This document shows, one piece after another, positions 1 through 12,800 of a DNA stretch of 64,000 bases. The stretch comes from Amphiura filiformis (lineage: Eukaryota; Echinodermata; Ophiuroidea; Amphilepidida; Amphiuridae): assembly GCF_039555335.1 (NCBI RefSeq), contig NC_092644.1:52727365-52791364 (forward strand). The letters are read 5' to 3'. Both the position numbers and the translations under genes were made by a program. How positions within the stretch are numbered: position 1 is the first letter of the stretch; every line of letters starts with the position of its first letter. The notes below the pieces were generated by a model. That model saw only the letters and a list, made by a program, of their open reading frames with translations. It had not been told where the DNA came from and ran no database searches.

Positions 1-120
1 TCTAAAAGCTGTATGTGTTGTGACAATCATCCTGTGATCATTCCATATCCTGTGTAGGAATAATCAGACAAATTTAATTATAAAACTTCATTGTACAAAA
101 CATAGGATTGAATGACTTCA

Positions 121-552
121 GCTTTTTTAGTAGTGGACCAGTCTGCACCAAATAGTAGTGACTACTCGACTAATTACGACTATTTGGAGGTCAAAATTTG
201 AGTAAAAACTCAAAGCAATTTTCATGTCCAAAATGCACAAATCTGCATCATCTTGATGGTTTGAGGGATTAATCTAACTGTGACAATCATAATGCAACCA
301 AAGATCACAAGACAAGACAAATACATCAAGTCTACCTACGAATAAACTTACACATAAAATCAAATTCCAGCAAGAGTTGTATGGATGTCAAACTATCAGT
401 TTCCAAACTTTCTGTGTTACAGTTGTCTTACTTAATGTGTCTCGAGGACACAATAGAAAGTCATCAAATCATAGTTGAAAGTAGAGACTACTGTCAATGG
501 TCGTGACTATGACTATTACTGACTAGTCGAGCAACGCTACTAAAAAGTGCCG
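121..552. mobile_element. Diverged inverted-repeat element
   Basis: The left end TTTTTTAGTAGTG and the right end, read on the other strand as CACTTTTTAGTAGCG, form a loose terminal inverted repeat. Variants of GACTACTCGACTA and GTGACTATGACTATT recur inside both ends. No coding capacity. Boundaries approximate. Confidence 0.4.
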
Positions 553-795
553 ATATGGTATTTTGATCTGCTACTTCTCTTGTCGGATTTATACTCATAT
601 TGAACGTTAACTTAAAATCAGGTGAATTGAATCTTTCAATGATATCATGCTTCAATTCTGATAAGCTCGGTCAACTCTATCAATAATGTTTTGAAGCAAT
701 TTAATCAAATAAAATTTTGCAAATGTGTTATTTTTTTACTGATAACTATGATAGTGCTAAATATTTATCTACGTGTCATGTCTTGTTACCATCAG

Positions 796-864
796 GAAGC
801 ATACATGGATCATATTTTCCAACCTGGCAAATTTTCTTTGCATTCCATTGGACGAGCCTTGAAT
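796..864 (+). CDS. nup160: Nup160 exon 1 of window
   Basis: Sixty-nine bases, phase 0 at both ends, between cag and gtaagt. It reads EAY then MDHIFQPGKFSLHSIGRALN and aligns with the LFTPGQF segment that follows the propeller in vertebrate NUP160. Earlier exons must lie upstream of the window. Confidence 0.85.
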
Positions 865-3800
865 GTAAGTGATGCAGCTGTATTTTGATTCTACTTTACT
901 GTGTGTTATTGTCAATTTTGAAGTTTTGTCACTTTTACTTGTGTGGTTGTTTCATCTATGTGCATATTTACTTGTTTCCATAAAATGAGTCATAAACATT
1001 GGGTATTAGTTTTGTTTTGTTTTGCCATTATTCTGAAGAATTAGGGGATACAACAAATTTTGTTGCAGTATGCCAAAGAGAATAGATCTAAAGAGTGCCA
1101 ACTCAGAATAGCCCATAAGTGAGGCTATCATGTAAATCTGGCGTATTGCTTTGTTGTTTATGGAGGGCAAAATAGTGTACTGAAGCCCAAAATTGAATGA
1201 TAATTTGCATCTTTAAGCATCAGTGTTACAAAGGTTTTGCACATGTACATGTAGCGCTTAGCATGGATTATTGGTACAATGCTTCAGAACACACAGCACA
1301 CAGAATGCAAACAGCCACACATTTTAGTCAAAGTTTGCTGAGTGCAGGGCAAAATAATCCAGAGGTACTGTGTTTTGCCCTCCATGTGCAACACTCGGAT
1401 TCATGACTCTTTGGGTCTAATCTCCTTTAGTATGTCCGATATATTCTGGCAACTTCCTGTAAATGGGTGTGGTATATTAAATGTAGTTTTAAAAAGCACT
1501 TTAATAGGTGAAGTTTTTACCAGTCTCTTTTGGTTAGATTTATAAGTGATAAGGCTGAGCCTTTTGAAATAAATTGTTTCTTAACACTACTACAGTACAA
1601 TATTCCTGTTGGGACCACCTGCACAGGTACACCATAGCCAAGGTACTCGGTTGGTACTTTGCAGTACCAGTGTACTTACCAATGCAGTACCACTGCTGGT
1701 GGGTCATGTGCAGCAGCAGCTGCATTTGTACTATGTAGGACCTACATAATACAAATTGTACATTGTAGGTACTTTGTGTGCACCACCTTGGCGATGGTGT
1801 ACCTGCGCATGTGGCCGTAATAAGAATCTTGTGGTGTATGAATTTATGTGTCCTATTACAGTTGTACCATGGGCAGTCAGGAGGTGAAGGAATTGGCTCT
1901 CTATCAGATATGAGTCAGATTAGTATGGATGCACTGAAGGAAGAGACCATGGCTATCATAGGTAATGATATCCAGCAGAAAGTTGGAGGCAGCGAGATGA
2001 CTCAGGAGGAGTACCATAACTTATTGCAACAGAGCTGGTCTAAGTTCTATGCATGCTGTGTGCAGTATCATGAGGTAAGCATGGCACCTTGATAAGGTCT
2101 TTGCCTGTGGTGCAAGAAGTCACAAGTTCAAAATCTCTGCTGAACCAAAAAAAAAAATCAAATCAAAATCTGCTCTACTCATGGTCATCTGGAAATGACA
2201 GGGCAGTGATCCATGCATGATAAAAACCTTGTTACAGTTGGTTCTAATCAGCATAATGCACAGTTGTCGGCTACACATGCATATCCTTCACCAGGTAACT
2301 TGGCCTGAGTGAAGTTTTGTTATCTGTCTGATTTCAGCTGATATCCCTAGATATGCTTGACATTAAAAAAGCACTTTCATTTTCCAAGTTGCTGAGGTTA
2401 CATGTAGTGTATAACTGTTTAGAATTATTGTCTACTTTAAAATGTCCAATTAGAGCCTGAAATGTCAGGGTTTTTATTACTTCAATATCATCAGTTTGAA
2501 GTTTCAGATATTTCTATCCAGTTGCAGTAAAATTTTACATGGAATTTCCCTTATTTGCACACTCTATTGAACATGCAGACCATACAGTGTTTGTGTTGGA
2601 CGGCGGGTCAGGAAGGTACAGAAAATGAGAGTCCTATGTGTGATTGGCACATGTTTTGAAGTTATTGAATTTATCAAAATAAAAGCTACTCTTCATTACT
2701 ATCTATTCAAGTAATACACTTTTATTTTGTTTGCCAGGTTGCAAATAAAGCTGTTGGAGTAATGCTAGATCAGGCAACAGGGATGGTGGTTATTGTGAAG
2801 AAGGTGAGTTCAACCTATATAAGCAGAACAAACTTTAGACCATTCTTATAATTGGGATTACTGCCATTGACGGATCAGACTTCATTATCACATCGATATC
2901 ATATCATGTTATATAAAATCAAAATCATGTGATACTCTTCTTTGTAAGACTGGTCTATATGTTGTGTAACTTGGACTTAAAGCAAAGAAGCCACATGATT
3001 ATGTAGTCTGTTTCTCTATCATTACAGATTGTATTTATCTTGACATCTATAAGATTAAAAGTATTAAACTGTTTAAATATTTCTCACACAGAGTTTGTTG
3101 AGTGTGCTGCGGCCTTGTGATGCAGTAGAGCACCTGTATTTGTCACCCATCGGCAGCTGTGTAGCGGAAGATTTTGCCAATGTGCCATTTGTAACAGATG
3201 GTAAGTACTATGTCATATATACCCACAGAATCACTGGCCGGGCCAGCTAAACCCCTGTGGCTACCAGGCGGTGACCTTCTGCTTGGCATGTGAGGGGACT
3301 AATGTTCAAATCCCGGGGATATCAACTGACTTCTTTGTTCATCTTCTCTCCTTTTTCATTTCTTCTTTCCTTTCCTATAGCAAAAATCCATTGTTTCTGT
3401 CAGGGTTAACACATGATTAAAATAATTGCTAATTTGTTGGCTCTTTTGAAAACTTAAAAGTTTTCAAGGTTGTTTGCTTACACACAAGTTTGGTGCACTA
3501 TGGAGGTGATACATGTTGATAATCATGATAGTATGTGTAATATGAAAAATATCACTTGAAATAATAGTGATTCTAACACTATTTATTGCCCATTGACCAT
3601 TTCAGAAACATCTCTGTGCAATGACCTGATAGCCCTGTCAGATTGCATCAAGATAGTGAGAGGTAAACTGAGTCCCATCATACAATTATCCTTTGAGAAT
3701 GACTTATTCCAGCTGGTCAGACCAGAAGAAGTCGCTCATCAAATTGCAAGTGATCTATTGGGACTAGGGTAAGTAGGGATACATATTTTCACAAATTTTT

Positions 3801-6800
3801 CCTGATTTCAAAAGGACTCTTAAAAGGACTCTTAAAGATGTTTGTTTCCTGTTGGTTGTCTGAAAATTCAAATGTGAAATGTATTTTTTAATTTAATTTT
3901 GTTTTGCTTCAGTTATGATTTATACATAACATATGCTACCTCAAATCACAAATATTTATTGTCAAATCAGTGCAGAGTAGGTTTGATATGAAAATCATAA
4001 GTTTTATGAAATTATAGATTGATTTTCATAGTATTTATTGCTTTCATATTGCTTGTAAACAGAAAATTTGTTTCGTCCAGGGTCGTTCCAGGCAGCACTA
4101 TCGGGTCTAAAACGCAACTCTCCCTTAGATCTTGGATTCTTATATTTCTTGTTGGTAAAAGTAAAGGGCTGACAGTCATTACTCATCAGAACGTAAAAAA
4201 GACATTTAAACAGTTAATTCTATTGCTTTTCTTTCTTACCTAGAGCGGATACAGACACTCCTAGCAGAGCGGCGCAGGGTACAGTGTTCACAGCCAAATT
4301 ATCGAGGCGATTACAAGCCATACAAGACATGGACAAGACCATCCAGGCGATGCTAGCTGCAATAGATCTTGCAGAAGGAACCCAGAATCATTGATGCTGG
4401 ATGAAGATGGTAAGTAGCTTATACTATGATCAGCTTTTGTAATAGGTGAGAAATGTTCAGTTTTTGTTACTGCACAATGCACATGTTAAGTTACCTTTGC
4501 GTAAATTCACAAAAGCAAAATACACAATGTTATGAGTCCCGCCTCTTATGAGCTGATCAGAGTATATATTTGTTTTTTAGGTGATGAAACCACCCTGTAA
4601 CTCCAGCCATAGCCCTGAGCCCCCATAAAAGTTCAGTGTCGCACGAAAGCACTCAGCCACCTGGCCAAGGGGCAGATTAAATTTGAGAAAATGGGTCTGA
4701 AAGTCCTAAAGTGATGGATACCTGCAAGCCTGATGTTAACCCAATACATTTTTCATTTGAAGAATTGTTTTATTATTGTTTAGAAAAATAAGTATATTTG
4801 AGGTGACATGTGAGGTCATATCAAACAGTTGCTCAGCAGTTGTCATAATTCTTGGCCTGTCAGTATGCATGCATGTCATGTATTATTAAGGAAAAACATA
4901 CTCTTTAACAAAAATGTTTTGCCAAATTGCTTTTACAAATTAAGCATACTGGGTCCTACGCACATTGCTTGACGATGGATGTCACACAAGGACTGGGGCT
5001 TGCAAAGGACTTGGGAAAATATTCTGTTGATGTAAGGGTTCCTACACCAGACCATCTGGCCTTGTATTCCTTTCTTCACCAAGCATCTCATGCTCTTCCC
5101 AAGTGCTGATTTTGTTGTAAAGGTTTATGTTGAAATTACTTATGATTGTTTTTATTGAACAGAACCAGATGCACAACAGCATCTCAATGCAAGTGGACTT
5201 TTACCAGTTCATCTGCTGTAGATCTGTTAGCTACCAGCTTTACACAGATGTCACATACAAGACTAAATCTACTCAGGGATCTACTCATCTTGCAGTGTGC
5301 TATGCTCAGACTTGGACAACAGGTACTATATAATGGAAAATCTTTTGTTTTGCTTTAATTTTTTGTGCTTTTCAGGGTTAAATAGGCAACCCCATTAAAC
5401 CCTGTGAAAATATTTTAAATCCATATGCCTATATGCTTCAGTGTGTAGCTGTATTATACAGTGAATAAAAGAAACCACAAAACTGTTCAGAATTGTTAAA
5501 ATCATGAACAATAAACCCCACAAAAGTAACCTGATATACAGTAAATCAAATTCCAACAGTGTTTTTACTCTTCCGTCCACATAATGTTTTTGACTTGCCA
5601 AATTAGGACTATAGGGATTTATTGTGAACATTGGATCAGTCAAAAGTGTAAAATTAAGGCTGTAGCAGCATAAATCAGAACCCATTTGGGTGGGGAAACT
5701 TAACATGAGATACATTCCTCAGATATGACAAAAGGATGAGTGAATTATAGAAGAAATTGTTTTTAAGAGTTGACATAAAACGATGCATGCATGCAGAGAT
5801 ATTGATGTGTTTCATGAATGAGCCCCACAGGGGTAGTACAGACTTCTGCACTTAGTGCAAGGACATTGATTTGTCTTGATAGACATAGTTTTTCAATTAA
5901 AAAACTTGTGATAAGAACTTAATAAAGAGGAAACTACTGCAACTATTTTTGTTGTAATGTTATTGTTTTTAAATTTATTTACCAGGCATCAATCTCCCAA
6001 GACATTTCCATCAAGATCCAGTCAGAGCTGATCCCAGATACTGCCAACTTGCTGCTAGCCTACTATATGCTGTATTACATGAGTGGATGTGTAACAACAT
6101 CTGTGCATACAAACTCTATGTAAGTCTCATCATAAGGTTCTCATCCTGTTCATCCAAACCCCAAATACGGTCTATCTTGATCTCAAAATTTATAGTCAAA
6201 AGTGTTTCTATTAAATAAAATAGTAACTTGGGTTTGAACAGGGTCACAAGTGGATGGACTTTCAACAATACAGATAGGAACCCCTGTCTCATTTGTACTG
6301 CACAGTTGGTCATGGGCAATGGCAAGCTAACTTGACAAGAAAGTAACATTTTTATAGAATTGAGACACAAAGAGGCTTTCTAATTTTTATTTATTGAGCA
6401 TGACACACAGTTTATAAGATGGTCCTCTAATAGAAAAAATAAATAAATAAAATTGCGGACAATTGTTGGTTTTACTAATCATCTCCACAATCAAAGGTCA
6501 TGGATGTCTATATAATTTTCCTGGGTCATATTAGATCCACATGTCATGTTCTGTTCTGTGTGTCAAAAAGTGGGTCCTGATGGGAATGACTCAAGTACAT
6601 TGCTCAAGGAAGAGAATTGAGATCTTCTTCCGATAAGACCCTGCTTAGTCAGCCTAGGGCACATAGAGGATCTGGTTTAAATACCTTCTCTGTCTCTGGC
6701 CCGAGGGAATGGAACAAACTCCCTAAATCCATCAGGGAGTCTCCATCAATTCCAGTTTTCAGGAAGAAACTGAAAACTCACCTTTTCAGTTAGCTTCTTT

Positions 6801-9800
6801 CTTGTTCCACTGTGTTTCTTTTTTCCCCATCCTTTCTCTCCTTGTTCAGCGCCTTGATAAATTTTAAAGGCGCTATATGAATACCTTTATGTATGTATGT
6901 ATGTATGTAAGGAAGGCATAAAACCCTATTAGGCCCTTCGCACTTGATTATTAGTTTCCTGTTAAAGATTTTGAAAAAGGGACGAGGTGACTTTTAATTA
7001 TTAATTATCTTTTATTTTCTTTATTTAGTTTGAACTATTACAAGCAACTATTGACTCGTTTTGACTAGAGCGGGCATTTAATTATTTCACAACAATATTT
7101 GATTTTATAAATAAGTGAAGGTGGAGTTGTACTCTTTGTTCATTCATCATTATTGTTGATATTATTAAAGTCAGAAAATGGCAAGTAGAAGTTGTTGAAA
7201 GTTATTTTAAAGGAGAAAATTAGAAATAAAAATAAAATACTTAATTATTTTGAGATTTTCAATTTTGGACGCTGGGCGGTAAACAGGAAACTAATAATCA
7301 AGTGCAAAGGGCCTTATAAGCATGCTGGTCAATGTTGAATGAAAGTACATAATGCACAGAACTGAAGTTTTAAACATCAAGAGGGTAAAGGGCCACTTTC
7401 CAACACATCAAGTGAGGAAGTTTAGACCCAGTCTTTGGATCATGAGGAAGGAAAATCACAATTCAGCAACTGTCAAAAATACATACAGTGGGCTATTCAG
7501 TTGAAATCCATACACCCCTATGGAAGGTGTGATTTCAATCTCCTACACAGGAAGTATGAATTTCAAATGGGAGTCAATCATTCAGGAAACCCCATTTAAA
7601 ATTAACACTCCCTGTATGGGAGATAAAGGGCATGTCTTCCATCCGTAGGGGGTGTATGGATTTCAGCAGGACACGGTTGTTTGATGGGATCATTTATTAA
7701 TTTTTCAAACAAAACATCATGTACAACCAAATTTTAGGCCTAAACAGCTAAAAGTGATATCATGCTAATGTATTCAGATGCGTTTGAATCATTCTCAACT
7801 TTAATTTCCCCTCTTTTACAAAATTATTCACTTTTATAGTATTTTTAAAGCTTTTTTGGATATAAAATGTATCTATTAATGACAAAATTGGTGGCCCTAT
7901 TTAATTACTGGAAATTACCCTTTCAAGCGTTTAATACAAATAATTCCTTTTATTGTTTGATAAAATATGTTTATAAAATGTCCTTGTTGCTTGTTTCACC
8001 TATTCCAACTGTTTTAATGGCATATTAATCACCAAACCCTTGCAAATAAAGAAATATGATTTATGATAAATAGCGCCATCTATAGTTTGTATTTAGTTAA
8101 TAATGAAGCCAATTATATATACATCAAACAACCGTGAGGAATAGCCTAATTTAAAAGAACATCATTATTCTGATTTCACCACATATCTTGCAGGGAGTCC
8201 AACATGCGTCAGCTTGCAGCTCTTGAAATCACTGATGCCTCGTCAGGTCTGGGACAGAGTCTTGCGGCCAGTCAGATGGGAGGAATGTCACCGACCGTGA
8301 TCCATATGTTCCTCAGGGGTGTCGGTGGTACACAGGTGCGGTCTCAGATCTCAAGAGGTGGCTATTTATCACAGGACATGTGTGAAATGTGGACGGGTGT
8401 TTTACTGCCGGCTGTGTCTAAGCTGGCTCAGCTTATGTATCCTTAATGTGATGTAATACGGACTGACAGGGTTAGCGATTTTTTTATTGTTGATTTTTTT
8501 TTTTAATCGATTTATTTGATATAAATCAGATTTTTTTTATTTAAATCAATTTTTTTGATTCCAAGAACTGCTTTACGCCATGATAAAGTCAAAAGAGACC
8601 AGTGGAATGCTAGACATATGCTAATCCCATCAGATATATACAAAAAATCAAAACATGTTTTTACTTGTGAAAATTTCAAAGAAAACATTTGGTAAAATCA
8701 TGGAAAAAACCTGTTGAATTGTGCACCTTGAAGATGAATTTTTAGCAATAGATATATAATGACATCATAGAGGTATTTTAATTATATCCAAAAGGTGTAG
8801 AAGTATTGCAATTACAAATGAAGCAAATTAACTTGAATTTATCAAAAATGGTAAAAACTTGATGTAAATCAGTGATTTAAAAAAAACACATTTGATTTAA
8901 ATTGTGAATTAAATCATGATTTAAATCATTATTACCCATGTTAATATAATTGAGATCACTTTTATGAATGATAGTGGAAGCCAGATTCAGAGTAATTGCT
9001 AATTATGTTATAAAATGTGCTACATGAACAAAAAACTACTATAATGTTGTGACCTAAATTTTTGGTTGAATTTTCTCAAATCATCAGTTGCTGTACACAA
9101 AGTACCACTTGCTCATCAACATCCTAGCTCTTGAACTCAGTCATTTAACATTGCATTAAAAATGTGTATTGGGTATAAATTGAAAGTGTTTACACATTTA
9201 TAGACCTTAACCATGTGACTTCAGTTGGCCAATCAGTGCTAACTTTCTCTTCTCAGAGTTCCTCATGTGCAGATGTCAGTACACACAGCTACAGGTAGGT
9301 CACATCAAAGTGCCTAACATGAGAAAGGCAATTCTGGCAGTAATTCTGAACAAAAACATAGCAGCTTATGAATACCATTATTGTGACAAATATCACATGA
9401 TCCAGGGCTGTATGTCATCTTTTTTTGGCACTAATCGCCAGTTGATCCAGTAGTAGGAAACTAGATGATAGTGAATGAAACCATTGTCAATATTTTCTTT
9501 CACTTTCCAGTGAGTCCTTTTCATAAAGTGGATGTGTCAAGTAACAGAATCATCACTTAAAATAGGTTGCACTGTTTTGTACCTCAAACTCAATCTCAGT
9601 ACATCATTGTTAATGGAAATAGTTCTGCATTTTGAATAATAGACATTAAATTAAGAGTAAACAGATTTTTATGAGTAAGTTGAATCTGATTATTGACGGA
9701 AGAAATGAATTTAAAAAAATGGAATCTGACTTGGCTTTAGTTATAATTGGAACATTTGGTTAAAGGGACATATAGACATTTTACCAGCAAACTAGATTTC

Positions 9801-12800
9801 AGTTTTGACATCTTTAAATGAAAATCAAAGCTTTTCACACAAACCATGTCACAAGTTTAATTTTAGGACAAAGATGAATAATATTCAGAAAAATATTTCA
9901 CAACGTGATAAATAGCATGCATGGTTATTATTTAAGGTGCTCTATACTACTTGAAGAATATTTGAAGAAAACAGTTTTGAGTCAAATTCAGGAGGAGGGT
10001 GATGTCGTTTAATCACAAGTTTCATTTTCTGTCAAAATATTGATAAGTTGATCTTACATTTTAACAAGAGTACATGTACCTGTTTCTGTAGGAATGCATT
10101 AGACTGTTGAATCCATGGTGTGAATGGAATGCAGGCTCTCGTCAGTTTCTTCTTGGACATAGTCTTCTCAACTCTGGTGAGCCTCACAAAGCTTTGTCAT
10201 GTTTCCTGAAGGTTGCTAACAGGCTTGCAAGAGAGGATTTCCTACTGAATAAGCTGCTACAGACGGAAGAACTTGAAGGAAAGAAACTGGACATCCTGTA
10301 TTATCTCAAGGTAAGATCTTGGGGAGAATTGCTTCAGGACCTCCCATTCCATAGTCTGGTGCTCTAGACTGCTAGAAGACATTTTTCTCCACATTCGATA
10401 ATGCCTTGTTCTAGTGTACTGCACACACAAGTTTGACTGCGGCCTGGCCCGTTCATAGAACTGAAAACTTAAATTGGCTTCAGCTGTATAGCTAAATCTT
10501 AGCCATTATCCCCCATGGAGATCAAACCCATTACCTCCCATTTCCAATTTATGTGCTCTTACGACCATTTACTTCTTGTTATTCTTTGTAGGTGATCAGG
10601 TTATTGGAGCAGTTTTCAGTACCAGATCTTGTCATCTCACTAGCCAACACAGCACTCAGTGTAGCAGACGATGATGACCCTAACATTGTGAGTTGTTATA
10701 AGAATTGGCCAATGTCATTTTTCTGTTTGAATTACTGTAGCCATTCAGGTATAAACCCATCCCCTAAATTAGCAATTTGATCACAGATCGTCGCCAGAGT
10801 GCTACACTATCGTAAGTGACATTTTTGGCCAAAATGAGATTTTGACTAATTATGGAAGGCCATATAAAAACGCACATTTTAAACCTGGTTTTAAGTTTCA
10901 AAATTGCTTAATTATTTTTTAATTAATAAAATAAAATATCGTAAGTGCAATGCAATTTTAATTAATGCATGCCAGACTATCGTATGTGCCACTTACGATA
11001 GTCTTGCACGCTAATTTTGTTTGTCATTTGCTGCACGACCATCGTATGTGCCACATACGCTACTTTATTGGGCCCAAACACCAAAATCACGGAATGCTAC
11101 ACCATCGTAAGTACAAAACAGTCTCTAACACATCACTGGCTGTGACGCTGACGGCTGTATGCGTTGTCATCATGCTGGCTAAGTTCATAGCTCCCATGAC
11201 TGGTAATAGAGACGATAAATCCGGTGTTTTTAGTTTTAGATTCAGTAATAAATCTTGAGAGATAACATTACGGCAAAAGGTGTCTTGCTATTGTTAATAT
11301 TATGTGCCAAAATACATTAACACTTGTTAAGAAACATAAAATGACAAAATATTGGATATTTGAGCCGATATTACGCATATCCTAATTAAGCAATGAATGT
11401 TACACTGGCACATACGATAGTGTTGTACTCTACACTCATTTCAATTTGAGTGTAACACTATCGTATGTGGCACTTACGACATCTAAATCAGTAAATAGTT
11501 CATCGATTTATTAACTTTAACACCATTTATATAGTTTATATTATTAAAATCAAATTGCTTTACATTCCCATGTCATTTTATGGCTACTTGGAAACAAACG
11601 GCTACGCTAAACACAAAAATGCTCCTCCTGTAAAACTGTCCAAACTGCACTTACGATAGTGTAGCACTCTGCCGGCGAGATGGGCTTATACCTGAAAGGG
11701 TTACTATTCAAGTTCTTCAATGGCAGAGGTAACCTTTCTTTATCTGATATGAACTCATTGAGTTGGCTGTTACAAATGGCTGGACATATCAGAACTCTTT
11801 AAAACAATAACAAGAGCAATTACTTTGACCCACACATTATTATAGCAGTTTTGATCACCTTTCTCTCTGTCAGTCTTTTTGTGTTTTATTCACTAATTAC
11901 TTTTGACCTTATTTATCATTGCAGTCTACTCTATGGTGCAAAGTGTTCAAGTATCATCTGGAGCTGGGCCACATAGATGAAGCTTACAGAGCTATGACTG
12001 CCAATAGGGACCATGAAAGGTAATTGTATTGTACAATTGAGGTAGTTGTGTAAGATGTATGATGAAGCAGCTTTGGTAACTCCCTTCTGTTTTCTGTTTC
12101 AAACTGTTATGCTATAAAATTTCCTACAATATAATTATCATCCCAAACTTAAAGAGCTTCCTTTAAATGTTGAACCCTCATATATGATTATTACATTATG
12201 AGCTAAGAAGCAAACTAAAATAGTACCAACTGACCAGCAGGAGGACTTAGTATAGATCTGAAAAGATTCAAAAAGTATACACCACCAAGGAAAATAAAGG
12301 ATAAAACTGGGTAAAAAAAGACAAAACAGGCTGAAAATATTTTATTGTCTCTTTTTAACCCACATCAGGGATGTTGTTGTTAGGGTAAATTTTCATGTTT
12401 TCTTTTATTTAAGCCATCAAAAAATTGATTTGCTCACTGTTTTTGTTTTTAATTTTCAGACGTCATGATTGTCTGCGTCAGTTTGTTGTTGTATTGTGTG
12501 AGCGCGCTCAAATCAAGCAACTCTGCCAGTTCCCTTATGTAGACCTGCATGATGAGGTAAGTAGACCAGGAATTAAGCGGTATTCACACAAAAACATGGA
12601 ACTAAAAAGATGGATATTTAAAAAACCAGAGCAAATGCTCTCAGTTTGATAAAAATCGAACAAAATTTTTACATTGTAATAAGGAAACTTAAGGGGCGGC
12701 TATTTTCAAAGGGGATCGTAAATTTGTATACACCAAAAATGAGGTGGTCATAAAATTATCAAAGGGCTTGTGACTTTTGAATTGCCATTCAAACATTGGC

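Noticed and set aside
4927-5109. 60-codon frame between Nup160 exons 6 and 7
   Set aside because: Not needed for collinearity with the family; it has no good flanking splice pair and no similarity that I recognise.
8204-8446. Open frame ending in a stop at 8443-8445, as if the protein ended there
   Set aside because: It is exon 9 of Nup160 read past its U12-type donor; the stop is intronic.
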